Assembly: GCF_001547525.1 (NCBI RefSeq)
Contig: NZ_LNJP01000004.1
Coordinates: 62,001 to 126,000, forward strand
Origin: Burkholderia anthina
Lineage (GTDB): Bacteria > Pseudomonadota > Gammaproteobacteria > Burkholderiales > Burkholderiaceae
DNA: 64,000 bases
Direction of reading: 5' to 3'
Within the stretch, counting starts at the first letter, position 1, and each line of letters opens with the position of its first letter. The notes beneath the pieces were generated by a model. The model ran no database searches and had not been told where the DNA came from. It was given only the letters and a program-made list of their open reading frames with translations. The position numbers and the translations under genes were made by a program. This document shows positions 25,863 through 35,120 of the stretch, piece after piece.

Positions 25863-26903
25863 ATGAGTACGCAACAGAACCGGCGCTTCGACGCGCTCGT
25901 TTTCATTGGTCGTTTCCAGCCTCCGCATCGTGGTCACCTGAACGTGCTGAAGTCGGCATTGAGCCGGGCCGAGCGCGTGTGCGTGCTGATCGGGTCGACC
26001 GACAAGCCCCGCACCATCAAGGATCCGTTCTCGTTCGACGAGCGCCGGCAGATGCTGGCTTCGCTGCTCGACGCGTCCGAGCGCGACCGCGTGACGATCG
26101 CGCCGCTGCAGGATTCGACCTACAACGACGGCGACTGGGTACGCTGGGTGCAGGACGCGGTTGCCTCCGCGCTCGGCGACGTCGCGCAGCGCAAGGTCGG
26201 GCTGATCGGCCACGAAAAGGACGCCACGTCGTACTACCTGCGGATGTTCCCGCAATGGGAGCTCGTCGACGTCGACGCGACGGAAGACATTTCCGCGACC
26301 GAAATCCGCGACCAGTATTTCGCCGAACGAACCAACAGCTTCGTGCAGTGGGCCGTGCCGGAACCCGTGTTCGGCTGGCTCGAGCGGTTCCGCACGCAGC
26401 CGGAATTCGCGCAACTGAAGTCGGAAGCCGAATTCATCGCCGCGTATCGCAAGGCGTGGGCGGCCGCGCCGTATCCCGTCACGTTCGTGACGGTCGACGC
26501 GGTGGTCGTGCACTCGGGGCATATCCTGCTCGTGCGCCGCCGCAGCGAACCGGGCCGCGGCCTGTGGGCGCTGCCGGGCGGTTTCGTGAACCAGGACGAA
26601 CGGCTCGATGCGGCCTGCATCCGCGAATTGCGCGAGGAAACCGGCCTCAAGCTGCCGGAGCCGGTGCTGCGCGGCTCGATCAAGGATCGCCAGGTGTTCG
26701 ATCACCCGACGCGCTCGCTGCGCGGCCGCACGATCACGCATGCGTGCCTGTTCAACTTTCCGACCGGCGAGCTGCCGCGCGTGAAGGGTAGCGACGACGC
26801 CGACAAGGCGCGCTGGGTCCCGCTCAACGAATTCGCGCAGATGCGCAACGTGATGTTCGAGGATCACTTCGACATCGCGTATCACTTCCTGGGGAAGCTG
26901 TGA
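25863..26903 (+). CDS. nadM: bifunctional nicotinamide mononucleotide adenylyltransferase / Nudix hydrolase
   Basis: The 346-residue protein has an N-terminal nucleotidyltransferase (GRFQPPHRGH, H22/H25, and the ISATEIRDQ C-motif near 143-151) and a C-terminal Nudix domain. The Nudix box is at about 239-261, GG-F-(x)-RLDAACIRELREETGL. The first part joins NMN and ATP to NAD; the second probably hydrolyses ADP-ribose or a related NDP-X. A CCTAGGATTCG/TTGAGGGAG leader precedes the start. It is 72 bases upstream of a nicotinamide phosphoribosyltransferase gene, giving a two-step nicotinamide-to-NAD salvage operon. Confidence 0.92.
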   Translation: MSTQQNRRFDALVFIGRFQPPHRGHLNVLKSALSRAERVCVLIGSTDKPRTIKDPFSFDERRQMLASLLDASERDRVTIAPLQDSTYNDGDWVRWVQDAVASALGDVAQRKVGLIGHEKDATSYYLRMFPQWELVDVDATEDISATEIRDQYFAERTNSFVQWAVPEPVFGWLERFRTQPEFAQLKSEAEFIAAYRKAWAAAPYPVTFVTVDAVVVHSGHILLVRRRSEPGRGLWALPGGFVNQDERLDAACIRELREETGLKLPEPVLRGSIKDRQVFDHPTRSLRGRTITHACLFNFPTGELPRVKGSDDADKARWVPLNEFAQMRNVMFEDHFDIAYHFLGKL

Positions 26904-26975
26904 CGCGCTGATTCCCCGCATCGGTCCGCCGCGACAGACGCGGCGGCACTTCAACGGCCTAGAGGAGCTCTAGCC

Positions 26976-28409
26976 ATGCAAAACGTTCCCGGCGGCTTTG
27001 CCGCGGTTCTCGCCAATCCGATTCTCAACACGGATTCGTACAAGGCTTCCCACTTCCTGCAATATCCGCCGGATGCATCGGCGATGTTCTCGTACATCGA
27101 ATCGCGCGGCGGACGCTACGACCGCACGCTGTTCTTCGGCCTGCAGATGCTGCTGAAGGCGTACCTGTGCAGGCCGGTCACGCACGCGATGATCGACGAG
27201 GCGCGCGATTTCTTCACGGTGCACGGCGAGCCGTTCAACGAAGCCGGATGGCGCCATATCGTCGAACGCCACGACGGCTACCTGCCGGTGAAGATCCGCG
27301 CGGTGCCGGAGGGTTCGATCGTGCCGGTGCACAACGTGCTGATGACGGTCGAATGCGACGATCCGCAGGTGTTCTGGCTCGCGTCGTATCTCGAGACGAT
27401 GCTGTTGCGCGTCTGGTATCCGGTGACGGTGGCGACCCGCAGCTGGCACCTGCGGCAGACGATTCGCCGCTTCCTCGACAAGACCGACGACGATCTCGCG
27501 CAATTGCCGTTCAAGCTGCACGACTTCGGCGCGCGCGGCGTGTCGAGCGCGGAATCGGCCGCAATCGGCGGCGCCGCGCACCTCGTGAGCTTCATGGGTT
27601 CGGACACGGTGCTCGGCGTGCTGGCCGCGAACCGCTTCTATCGCGAGCCGATGGCCGCGTACTCGGTGCCGGCGGCCGAGCACAGCACGATCACGTCGTG
27701 GGGGCGCGAAGGCGAGGCCGATGCGTACCGCAACATGATCGGCCGCTTCGGTTTGCCGGGCGCGATCGTATCGGTCGTGTCGGACTCCTACGATCTGTTC
27801 GCCGCGCTCGAGATGTGGGGCGGCCCGCTGCGCCAGGCGGTGCTCGATTCGGGCGCGACGCTCGTCGTGCGTCCCGATTCCGGCGACCCGGTGACGATCG
27901 TGCTGCAGACCATGCGTGCGCTCGACGCGTCGTTCGGCTCGACCGTGAACGGCAGGGGGCGGCGCGTGCTGAACCGCGTGCGCGTGCTCCAGGGCGATGG
28001 GGTCGACGAGCAGTCGATCGAGGCGATCCTCGTCGCGCTCGACGAGGCCGGCTACGCGGCCGGCAACGTGGTGTTCGGCATGGGCGGCGCGTTGTTGCAG
28101 CGCGTGAACCGCGATACGCAGCGCTTCGCGATGAAGTGCTCGGCGATCCGGCGTGGCGACGTATGGCATGACGTCCGGAAGGACCCGGCCACCGATCAGG
28201 GCAAGCGCTCGAAGAAGGGGCGGCTCACGCTGCTGCGCAATCGCCGCACCGGCGACTATCGAACCGTGACGCTGCCGGTTGCGTGGGACGATCGCACGCT
28301 GGAAGGCGAATGGGACGACGCGCTCGAGACGGTGTTCGACACCGGCCGTCTGCTCGTCGATACGTCGTTCGCCGAGGTGCGGGCGAGGGCGCACGCAGGC
28401 GAGGTGTGA
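26976..28409 (+). CDS. nadV: nicotinamide phosphoribosyltransferase
   Basis: The 477-residue protein matches NAMPT/NadV from its first residues (NPILNTDSYKASHF, FSYIESRGG). Conserved active-site stretches include HDFGARG, AEHSTITSWG, VSDSYDLF, RPDSGDP and FGMGG. It makes NMN from nicotinamide and PRPP, which the upstream NadM converts to NAD. This bypasses nicotinamide deamidation. Length is normal for the family. GAGGAG lies before the ATG. Confidence 0.92.
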   Translation: MQNVPGGFAAVLANPILNTDSYKASHFLQYPPDASAMFSYIESRGGRYDRTLFFGLQMLLKAYLCRPVTHAMIDEARDFFTVHGEPFNEAGWRHIVERHDGYLPVKIRAVPEGSIVPVHNVLMTVECDDPQVFWLASYLETMLLRVWYPVTVATRSWHLRQTIRRFLDKTDDDLAQLPFKLHDFGARGVSSAESAAIGGAAHLVSFMGSDTVLGVLAANRFYREPMAAYSVPAAEHSTITSWGREGEADAYRNMIGRFGLPGAIVSVVSDSYDLFAALEMWGGPLRQAVLDSGATLVVRPDSGDPVTIVLQTMRALDASFGSTVNGRGRRVLNRVRVLQGDGVDEQSIEAILVALDEAGYAAGNVVFGMGGALLQRVNRDTQRFAMKCSAIRRGDVWHDVRKDPATDQGKRSKKGRLTLLRNRRTGDYRTVTLPVAWDDRTLEGEWDDALETVFDTGRLLVDTSFAEVRARAHAGEV

Positions 28410-28414
28410 CGCGG

Positions 28415-28434
28415 GCGGCGGGGTCTCCCGCCGC
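28415..28434. terminator. GC-rich hairpin between convergent genes
   Basis: Arms GCGGCGGG and CCCGCCGC form an eight-pair stem around a four-base loop, centred between the stops of nadV and the MocR gene. There is no T-run on either side, so intrinsic termination is only possible, not demonstrated. Confidence 0.4.
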
Positions 28435-28451
28435 TGCGCCGCCGGCTTGCG

Positions 28452-29915
28452 TCAATTGCCGGCCGGCACGTCGCCGCGCGCCACCACTCGCGCCGCCTCC
28501 ATCGCGCGCGCCAGTGCATCGAATACCGCCGGCCCCTTGCAGCGCGACACGTTGAAGCGCATGTACGACGTCGCGCTGCGCGACGCGCTGAACACGTCGC
28601 CCGGCGCGAGCACTACGTCGTGGTTCAGCGCGTGACGCGCGACGCGCGCGGCGTCGAGCCCGTCCGGCAATTGCGCCCACACGAACAACCCGCCGCGCGG
28701 CTCGGTCCAGATTTCGAGCCCGGCTCGCGCGAGGCGCCGGATCGTCTCACCCATCGCATCCGCGAGACGCGTGCGCAGGCTGTCGAGATGGCGCCGGTAC
28801 GTACCGTCGATCAGCAGCCGGTGCACGACGTTCGCGCCGATTTGCGCGTTGCCGAACGACGTCGCGAGCTTCAGGTCGACGAGCGCGTCGATCCATTCCG
28901 GGCGCGCGGCGACATAGCCGCAGCGGATCGCGGCCGACAGCGTCTTCGAGAAGCTGCCGATCGACACGACCCGCGACAGCCCGTCGAACGCCGCGAGGCG
29001 CGGCGCGGGCGTGCTCTCGAAATCCGCGAAGATATCGTCCTCGACGATCAGCAGCCCGTGCTCGGCCGCGAGCGTCAGCAGCCGGTGCGCGACGGGCGGC
29101 GCGAGCGTCGCGCCGGTCGGGTTGTGCAGCGCGGCGTTGGTGATGTACAGGCGCGGCCGGTGCTCGGCGAGCACCTGTTCGAAGCGCACGAGATCGGGGC
29201 CGGTCGGCGTGAACGGCACGCTGACGATCCGTGCGCGGTGCGCGCGCAGCAGCGCCTGGAAGTTGAAGTAGCACGGATCGTCGAGCACGACCGTATCGCC
29301 GGGCTCCAGCAGCAGGCGGCACACGAGGTCGAGCGCGTGCGTGCCGCCGTCGGTCAGCATGATCTGCGCGGGTTCCGCGTGGACGCCGTGCTGCGCGAGC
29401 CGCCACGTGAGCTGCTGGCGCAGCGCGGGCAGGCCGAGCGGCGTCGCATAGTCGGTCAGCGCGTCGGATTCGTCGCGCGACACGGCGCGCAGCGCGCGAC
29501 GCAGGCTTTCGTCGGGCAGCCACGACGACGGCAACCATCCGCAGCCGGGCTTCACCGACGTCGGCCCTGCTTCGAGCGACTGGCGCGACAGCCACAGCGG
29601 ATCGAGCTCGCGATCGAGGCGCGGGCCGAGCTCCGCGAGCGCGAGCGGCGGGGCGTGGCCCGACACGTAGAAGCCCGAGCCGCGCCGGGCGACGAGCACG
29701 CCTTCGCTCGCGAGCCGCTCGTACGCATCGACGACCGTCGATTTCGATACGCCGAGCGCGTCGGCCATCATCCGGATCGACGGCACGCGCGCGCCGGGCA
29801 TCAGCGCGCGGCTTGCGATCCGCGCGCGCAGCGTGTCCATGACGGTTTCCACGCGCGTGCGCGACGGTGCGGGCGGAGCGGGAATCGGGACGGGAAGCGG
29901 GGCGGAATGGCGCAT
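28452..29915 (-). CDS. MocR-family regulator (GntR helix-turn-helix fused to aminotransferase-like domain)
   Basis: The 487-residue protein has a GntR winged helix (about 20-90: ALGVSKSTVVDAYERLASEGVL) joined to a fold-type I PLP domain. The PLP lysine lies in SIGSFSKTLS, and the domain also has TDGGTHALDLVCRLLLEPGD and IVEDDIFADF. MocR proteins sense PLP or amino compounds. It is divergent from an EamA exporter across a palindrome at 29928-29954, which suggests it controls that gene and itself. Confidence 0.9.
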   Translation of the reverse strand: MRHSAPLPVPIPAPPAPSRTRVETVMDTLRARIASRALMPGARVPSIRMMADALGVSKSTVVDAYERLASEGVLVARRGSGFYVSGHAPPLALAELGPRLDRELDPLWLSRQSLEAGPTSVKPGCGWLPSSWLPDESLRRALRAVSRDESDALTDYATPLGLPALRQQLTWRLAQHGVHAEPAQIMLTDGGTHALDLVCRLLLEPGDTVVLDDPCYFNFQALLRAHRARIVSVPFTPTGPDLVRFEQVLAEHRPRLYITNAALHNPTGATLAPPVAHRLLTLAAEHGLLIVEDDIFADFESTPAPRLAAFDGLSRVVSIGSFSKTLSAAIRCGYVAARPEWIDALVDLKLATSFGNAQIGANVVHRLLIDGTYRRHLDSLRTRLADAMGETIRRLARAGLEIWTEPRGGLFVWAQLPDGLDAARVARHALNHDVVLAPGDVFSASRSATSYMRFNVSRCKGPAVFDALARAMEAARVVARGDVPAGN

Positions 29916-29927
29916 GGCGAACGATGA

Positions 29928-29954
29928 ACTGTACGGCCGGTTGTCCAGTACAGT
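29928..29954. promoter_or_regulatory. candidate MocR operator between regulator and EamA gene
   Basis: A perfect inverted repeat with arms ACTGTAC (29928-29934) and GTACAGT (29948-29954) lies just upstream of the MocR start. It overlaps a possible plus-strand promoter, TTGTCC (29941-29946), 17 bases, TTGTAT (29964-29969), for the EamA gene. Binding is inferred from position. Confidence 0.5.
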
Positions 29955-30038
29955 TTGTCTGAATTGTATTGGGCTGTAGCTTACGCCGTTTTGGCCGGCG
30001 GCGGATCATCGGTCATCCCTTTCCCATCAGGATCGACC

Positions 30039-30926
30039 GTGCAGAAAACGACCGACGGATGGCTCAGCGGCCTGCTGGGCGTCATCATCTTCAGTGGCTC
30101 GCTGCCCGCGACGCGCGTCGCGGTGCAAGGGCTCGACCCGCTGTTCCTCACGTTCGCCCGCGCGACGATCGCCGGCGCGCTCGGCCTGCTGCTGCTCGTC
30201 GTGCTGAAGCAGAAGCGGCCGTCGCGTGCCGAGGCCGTGTCGCTGGCCATCGTCGCGCTCGGTGTCGTGGTCGGTTTTCCATTGCTGACGGCGCTTGCGC
30301 TGAAGCACGTGACGTCGGCGCATGCGATCGTGTTCGTCGGGCTGCTGCCGCTCGCGACCGCGCTGTTCGGCGTGTGGCGCGGCGGCGAACGGCCGCGGCT
30401 GCCGTTCTGGATCTTCTCGATCGTCGGCAGCGGCGCGGTGGCCGCATTTGCGCTGCGCAACGGCGGGCAGGCGTCGGTGGTCGGCGATGCGCTGATGCTG
30501 GCCGCGATCGTCGCGTGCGGGCTCGGTTATGCGGAGGGCGCGCGCCTGTCGCGCGAGCTCGGCGGCTGGCAGGTGATCTCGTGGGCGCTCGTGCTGTCGT
30601 TGCCGCTGATGCTGCCGCTCACGTGGCTGACCTGGCCCGCGTCGTTCGACGGCGTCGATGCCGCCGCGCTGTGGGGTCTCGCGTACGTGTCGCTGTTCAG
30701 CATGTTGATCGGCTTCGTGTTCTGGTATCGCGGGCTCGCGCTCGGCGGCATCGCGGGCGTCGGCCAGCTGCAGTTGCTGCAGCCGTTCTTCGGTTTCCTG
30801 CTCGCGGCCGGGCTGCTGCACGAGACGGTGCCGCCGTCGATGGTCGTCGTGACGGTCGTGGTGGTGGGCTGCGTCGCGGGCGCGAAGTATTTCTCGAAGA
30901 TGGCGCCCGTGCAGCGCGCGGGGTGA
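30039..30926 (+). CDS. EamA/DMT-family transporter
   Basis: I start at the GTG at 30039, preceded by AGGA, instead of the frame start 28 codons upstream, whose extra residues are unlike the family. The result is 295 residues and about ten membrane segments arranged as two EamA repeats (LLGVIIFSGSLPATRVAVQGLDPLF; LAYVSLFSMLIGFVFWYRGLALGG). Such proteins export amino acids or metabolites. The divergent MocR gene suggests a substrate linked to amino-acid or vitamin B6 chemistry. Confidence 0.87.
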   Translation: MQKTTDGWLSGLLGVIIFSGSLPATRVAVQGLDPLFLTFARATIAGALGLLLLVVLKQKRPSRAEAVSLAIVALGVVVGFPLLTALALKHVTSAHAIVFVGLLPLATALFGVWRGGERPRLPFWIFSIVGSGAVAAFALRNGGQASVVGDALMLAAIVACGLGYAEGARLSRELGGWQVISWALVLSLPLMLPLTWLTWPASFDGVDAAALWGLAYVSLFSMLIGFVFWYRGLALGGIAGVGQLQLLQPFFGFLLAAGLLHETVPPSMVVVTVVVVGCVAGAKYFSKMAPVQRAG

Positions 30927-31108
30927 CGCGGCACCGCGGCGCGCCGCGCATCGGGCCGACGTCACCCGGTGCGTGGCTGGCGGTAAGCCGGTTGCCGCCG
31001 ATGCGCACGATCGCGATCGTGAGGCCGACGGCGGCGATCCGACGCAAAACGGCGAGGCTGCCGGTCGCGGCAAGCCTGGCCGTGGGCGTTCGCCACGCCG
31101 GACGCGGG

Positions 31109-32362
31109 TTACTCGAACGTTTCGAGCGCGAGCAATTCGCCGATCGTCTGCCGGCGGCGGATCAGCCGTGGCGTACCGCGATCGACGAGCACTTCCGGCG
31201 CGAGCGGCCGGCTGTTGTAGTTCGACGACATCGACGCGCCGTACGCGCCCGCGTCGTGCAGGAACAGCAGGTCGCCGATTTGCGGCTGCGCGAGCTTGCG
31301 GTGCGTGACCACGCCGCCCGCATCCTGCGTGAACACGTCGCCCGATTCGCACAGCGGCCCGGCGATCGCGAGGTCGACGAGCGGCCGGCCGGCGGGCAGC
31401 GCGCCATCGTGCGCGTGCACCGACACCGCGTGGTAGCTGCCGTACATCGACGGGCGCATCAGATCGTTGAAGCCCGCGTCGATCAGCACGAAATCGTGTT
31501 TCGGCCGACGGTTGACGGCCTGCACTTCGGTGACGAGCGTGCCGGCTTCGGCAACGAGAAAGCGGCCCGGTTCGATCTCGATGCGCACCGGGTGGCCGAG
31601 ATGCCGTTCAATGCGCTTGCGCGCGGCGTCCCACTGGCTGAAGTAGTGGCCGACGTCGACGCGCGGCTCGCCGTCGCGATACGGAATCGACAGGCCGCCG
31701 CCGGCCGAGATCGCATCGATGTCGTGGCCGAGCGACGTGACGAGATCGACCATCGCATCGCACACCTGCGACAGGTGGCCGTAGTCGACGCCCGAACCGA
31801 TGTGCATGTGGATGCCGACCAGCTTCAGCCCGTACTGGCGCACGATCTCGATCGCGCGCGGTACGTCGTCGATCCAGATGCCGTGCTTGCTCTGCGGGCC
31901 GCCGGTGTTGGTCTTGTTGCTGTGGCCGTGGCCGAAGCCCGGGTTGACGCGCAGCCACACGCGGTGGCCGGGCGCGTGCTCGCCGATGCGCGCGAGCATG
32001 TCGAGCGAACCGGCGTTCACGGTCACGCCGTGCTTGAGCACCGCCGCGAGCGTCGGACGGTCGATCAGGTCGGCCGTGAACACGACGCCTTCCGGCTCGC
32101 CTGCCGCAGGATCGCCTGCCGGACTGAACCCCGCCGCGAGGCTGCGCTCGATCTCGCCGAGCGACACGGCGTCGACGCACGCGCCTTCCTCGCGCATCAG
32201 CTTCAGGATATGGACGTTCGAGTTCGCCTTCTGCGCATAGCGGATCACGTCGAACTGGCGCAGTTGGGCGATGCGGTCGCGGATGACGTCGGCGTCGTAC
32301 ACCCACAGCGGGGTGCCGTATTGCTGCGCGAGCGCTGCGAGCTGGCGGGAATCGAGGGACAT
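31109..32362 (-). CDS. lysA: diaminopimelate decarboxylase
   Basis: The 417-residue protein is a fold-type III PLP enzyme. The PLP lysine is K45 (YAQKANSN). HIGSGVD, SAGGGLSIPY, IEPGRFLVAEAG and CESGDVF are the expected ligand and dimer-site motifs. It decarboxylates meso-diaminopimelate to L-lysine. It is divergent from a LysR regulator (109-base gap), the standard LysR-controlled lysA arrangement. As many Burkholderia have another lysA-type gene, this could be a second copy. Confidence 0.9.
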   Translation of the reverse strand: MSLDSRQLAALAQQYGTPLWVYDADVIRDRIAQLRQFDVIRYAQKANSNVHILKLMREEGACVDAVSLGEIERSLAAGFSPAGDPAAGEPEGVVFTADLIDRPTLAAVLKHGVTVNAGSLDMLARIGEHAPGHRVWLRVNPGFGHGHSNKTNTGGPQSKHGIWIDDVPRAIEIVRQYGLKLVGIHMHIGSGVDYGHLSQVCDAMVDLVTSLGHDIDAISAGGGLSIPYRDGEPRVDVGHYFSQWDAARKRIERHLGHPVRIEIEPGRFLVAEAGTLVTEVQAVNRRPKHDFVLIDAGFNDLMRPSMYGSYHAVSVHAHDGALPAGRPLVDLAIAGPLCESGDVFTQDAGGVVTHRKLAQPQIGDLLFLHDAGAYGASMSSNYNSRPLAPEVLVDRGTPRLIRRRQTIGELLALETFE

Positions 32363-32432
32363 GGCGGATGAATCGGATCGAATGAACGGATAGCCGGATG
32401 ATGCGCCTGATCGGCTATACAGTAAAATGCCT

Positions 32433-32464
32433 ATATATCAATACTCGATTCATTTCTGATATAT
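32433..32464. promoter_or_regulatory. candidate LysR-type operator at lysA/lysR
   Basis: An inverted repeat with arms ATATATCA (32433-32440) and TGATATAT (32457-32464), 16 bases apart, sits six bases before the LysR start and about 70 bases before lysA. It is AT-rich in an otherwise GC-rich region, which fits an autoregulated LysR recognition site. Confidence 0.5.
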
Positions 32465-32470
32465 ACGATC

Positions 32471-33385
32471 ATGCTGACGCACCGTCATATCGAGGTTTTC
32501 CGCGCGCTGATGGTCACCGGCAGCACGACGCGGGCGGCCGAGATGCTGTACACGTCGCAACCGACGATCAGCCGCGAACTCGCGCGGATGGAGCAGGTCG
32601 TCGGCTTTGCGCTGTTCGAGCGCGCGCACGGCCGGTTGCGCCCGACGATGGCCGCGCTCACGCTGTTCGACGACGTGCGGCTCGCGTATGTGGGGCTCGA
32701 ACGCGTCGCGGCGACGGCCGCGCGCCTGCGCGAGTTTCGCGACGGGCAATTGTCGGTGATCGCGCTGCCCGCGTTCTCGCATGCGATCCTGCCCGGTGCG
32801 TGCCGGCGCTTTCACGACGCGCATGCGGGCGTCAGCGTGTCGGTCGCGACGCAGGAATCGCCGGTGCTGGAGGAGTGGTTGACCGCGCAGCGTTACGACC
32901 TCGGGCTGACCGAGCACGACGTCGCGCCGGCCGGCACCGTGCTCACGCCGCTGCTGGAAGTCGACGAGGTGTGCGTGCTGCCCGACGGTCATCCGTTGCT
33001 CGCGCAGGACGCGATCGACCTGCTCGATCTCGCCGACCGTCCGTTCGTGAGCCTGTCGCTGAACGATCCGTACCGCATCCTGATCGACGAGGCGTTCGCG
33101 CAGCTCGGCGTCGCGCCGCGCTCGGTGGTGGACACGCCGTCGGCCGTGTCGGTATGCGCGTTCGTGCGGCAAGGGCTCGGGGCCGCGATCGTCAACCCGC
33201 TCACGGCGCTCGATTTCGTCGGTCGCGACCTGCACGTGCGGCCGCTGACGCGTTCGTTTCCGTACCGCGTCAGCCTGATCGTGCCCGAGCACCGGCCGAA
33301 GAACCTGCTCGTCGACGCGTTCGCCGATGCACTGCGCGGCGAAGCGAAGGCGATCCGCCGCCGGCTCGCCGCGCACCTCGGCTAG
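32471..33385 (+). CDS. lysR: LysR-family transcriptional regulator (probable lysA activator)
   Basis: The 304-residue protein has the LysR winged helix (about 4-62: GSTTRAAEMLYTSQPTISRELARMEQVVGFALFERAHGRL) and a periplasmic-binding-like effector domain (about 90-300). Divergence from lysA strongly suggests it regulates lysA in response to diaminopimelate or lysine. The palindrome just upstream of the start is the likely binding site. No other target is evident. Confidence 0.87.
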   Translation: MLTHRHIEVFRALMVTGSTTRAAEMLYTSQPTISRELARMEQVVGFALFERAHGRLRPTMAALTLFDDVRLAYVGLERVAATAARLREFRDGQLSVIALPAFSHAILPGACRRFHDAHAGVSVSVATQESPVLEEWLTAQRYDLGLTEHDVAPAGTVLTPLLEVDEVCVLPDGHPLLAQDAIDLLDLADRPFVSLSLNDPYRILIDEAFAQLGVAPRSVVDTPSAVSVCAFVRQGLGAAIVNPLTALDFVGRDLHVRPLTRSFPYRVSLIVPEHRPKNLLVDAFADALRGEAKAIRRRLAAHLG

Positions 33386-33445
33386 CGGCATCGCCGTATG
33401 ATGGGCGCTTCACCGCCATCGCCGTCATTTCTCCGGAATCCCGTC

Positions 33446-34045
33446 ATGACCGACGCATCGTCTTTCCTCGAACAACCGACCCTCACCGGCAAACGTGTCG
33501 TCCTGCGCCCGCTCGACGCATCCGATCGGCAGGCGCTGCTGGACGCCGCGGCCGACGGCGCGTTGTGGAACCTGAAGGTCACGGTCGTGCCGGGTGTGCA
33601 GACGGTCGACGCCTACATCGATACGGCGTTGCAGGGGCGGGCGGCCGGCACCGTGATGCCGTTCGTGATCGTCGATCGCGCATCGGGCCGCGCGATCGGC
33701 AGCACACGCTTCTGGAAGATCGATCGCAAGAACCGCAAGCTCGAGATCGGCCATACGTGGCTGAGCGAATCGGCGCAGCGTACGCGTGCGAATACCGAAG
33801 CGAAGTGGTTGCTGCTGGCTTATGCGTTCGACACGCTGCAATGCGTGCGCGTGCAGTTCACGACGGATGAGCTGAACGAGCGATCGCGCGCGGCGATCCT
33901 GAGGCTCGGTGCGAAACAGGAGGGCATCGTGCGTCACGAACGGATCATGCCGGATGGCCGCAAGCGCAACTCGGTGCGCTTCAGCATCATCGACGACGAA
34001 TGGCCGGAAGTGCGGGCACGGCTCGAGGCGAAGCTGGCGACGTAA
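33446..34045 (+). CDS. GNAT acetyltransferase, RimJ/RimL-like
   Basis: The 199-residue protein (ATG at 33446; longer frame starts 16 codons earlier without ribosome-binding site) shows the RimJ/L layout: VVLRPLDASDRQALLDAAADG, GSTRFWKIDRKNRKLEIGHTWLS, and the acetyl-CoA-binding tail AILRLGAKQEGIVRHERIM. Substrate may be a protein N-terminus or a small molecule; it cannot be told. It follows the LysR gene by 61 bases. Confidence 0.82.
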   Translation: MTDASSFLEQPTLTGKRVVLRPLDASDRQALLDAAADGALWNLKVTVVPGVQTVDAYIDTALQGRAAGTVMPFVIVDRASGRAIGSTRFWKIDRKNRKLEIGHTWLSESAQRTRANTEAKWLLLAYAFDTLQCVRVQFTTDELNERSRAAILRLGAKQEGIVRHERIMPDGRKRNSVRFSIIDDEWPEVRARLEAKLAT

Positions 34046-34156
34046 CGCGGGACGCTTGATGCTTGACGTGCATCGCGCTGCCGGCAGGGGAGGCGGCGGC
34101 GCGACGGCGGGGGAAACGGTGCGCCGCGCACGTGGCGCGGCGCGGCATCGCGGGAG

Positions 34157-34735
34157 TTACTGCGCCGATGCGAGGTGATGACGCTGCGCGAGCTTTTGCG
34201 CGTCCGCGTAGTGCGCCTGCAGGATCGGCAGCGCCTGGCGGGCGACTTCCTTCAGCTTGGTGTCGCGGCCCGACGCGATTTCGGCCTGGAATGCCGAGAT
34301 CGTCTTCTGCTGGCCGGCGAGCGCGACCTGTTCGATATACGCCTTGTCGAACTCGGCGCCGCGCAGGCTCTTGATGCTGTTCAGCACGGTCGTGTCGGGG
34401 TCGTTGGCCGGCACGTCGACGCCGCGAGGGCTCGCCGCGCGCATCGCCTGGATGATCTTCGCATCGTCGGCCGACACGCGTTGCGCGAATGCCTTGACCT
34501 GGCTGTCCGACGTGCGCGAATCGGCGATGCGCGCGGCGTCGTGCTGCGTCGACACCGTCTTCGTGCCGTCGGTGATGAAGGTCTGGTCGGCTTCGTGGAT
34601 GCGCGTCGCGGTCGCGGCCGGTGCGGCCGATGCGCCGGCCGCCGGCTGCGCGGTTTGCGCGGTCGCCGTCACGGCGACGAGAAGCAGGCCGGCGGCAGAC
34701 AAGGCAACGCGCGAAATGTGGGGGAAGCGGTTCAT
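34157..34735 (-). CDS. DUF4142 periplasmic protein
   Basis: The 192-residue protein has a Sec signal peptide (cleavage after ATA), an Ala/Pro linker and a four-helix DUF4142 domain (about 55-185, with QTFITDGTKTVSTQHDAARIADSRTSD and VALAGQQKTISAFQAEIASG). The ferritin-like fold of this family suggests a stress role but no activity is established. An AAGGAGGTCCCC ribosome-binding site precedes the ATG. Confidence 0.83.
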   Translation of the reverse strand: MNRFPHISRVALSAAGLLLVAVTATAQTAQPAAGASAAPAATATRIHEADQTFITDGTKTVSTQHDAARIADSRTSDSQVKAFAQRVSADDAKIIQAMRAASPRGVDVPANDPDTTVLNSIKSLRGAEFDKAYIEQVALAGQQKTISAFQAEIASGRDTKLKEVARQALPILQAHYADAQKLAQRHHLASAQ

Positions 34736-35120
34736 GGGGACCTCCTTTCGATCGGGGCTCTGGTTGAAAAACGGATCGTGCGATCCGTCGCTGTGCGAGA
34801 GAGACCGGGCGCGCCCGGACCGGAATCGACCGCCGCTCTGCCGCGGCGTCGGTCGAAGTGTTTCCCGGCCCGACTGATTCTAGGAGAGCGGTCGGGTAGC
34901 AGGTGCAACCGTGCTGTGGCTTGTGTAACGGTTGGTAAGACGATTCGGTCGGCATGCGCGCAGGCAGGTAGCGCGTACCTGATGCGCATGCCGCGGCGGC
35001 AATTTTTGCGTGCGCGTGGCGCATGCAATGCATGAGATGCGCGTGCGTGTCATCGGCATGTGATCGGCGCGATGGCGTCGCGCGAGTGGGTTGCGTCGGT
35101 GCGTGGCGTGCGTGAAAGCG
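34736..35120. other. gene-free stretch upstream of the DUF4142 gene
   Basis: This is 385 bases with no supported gene. It presumably holds the promoter of the DUF4142 gene and the end of the HAD gene transcript. I see no clear repeat or structured element. Confidence 0.4.

Noticed and set aside
29969..32371. 800-codon plus-strand frame
   Set aside because: It spans the EamA gene in another frame and the complement of lysA, with no recognisable domain.
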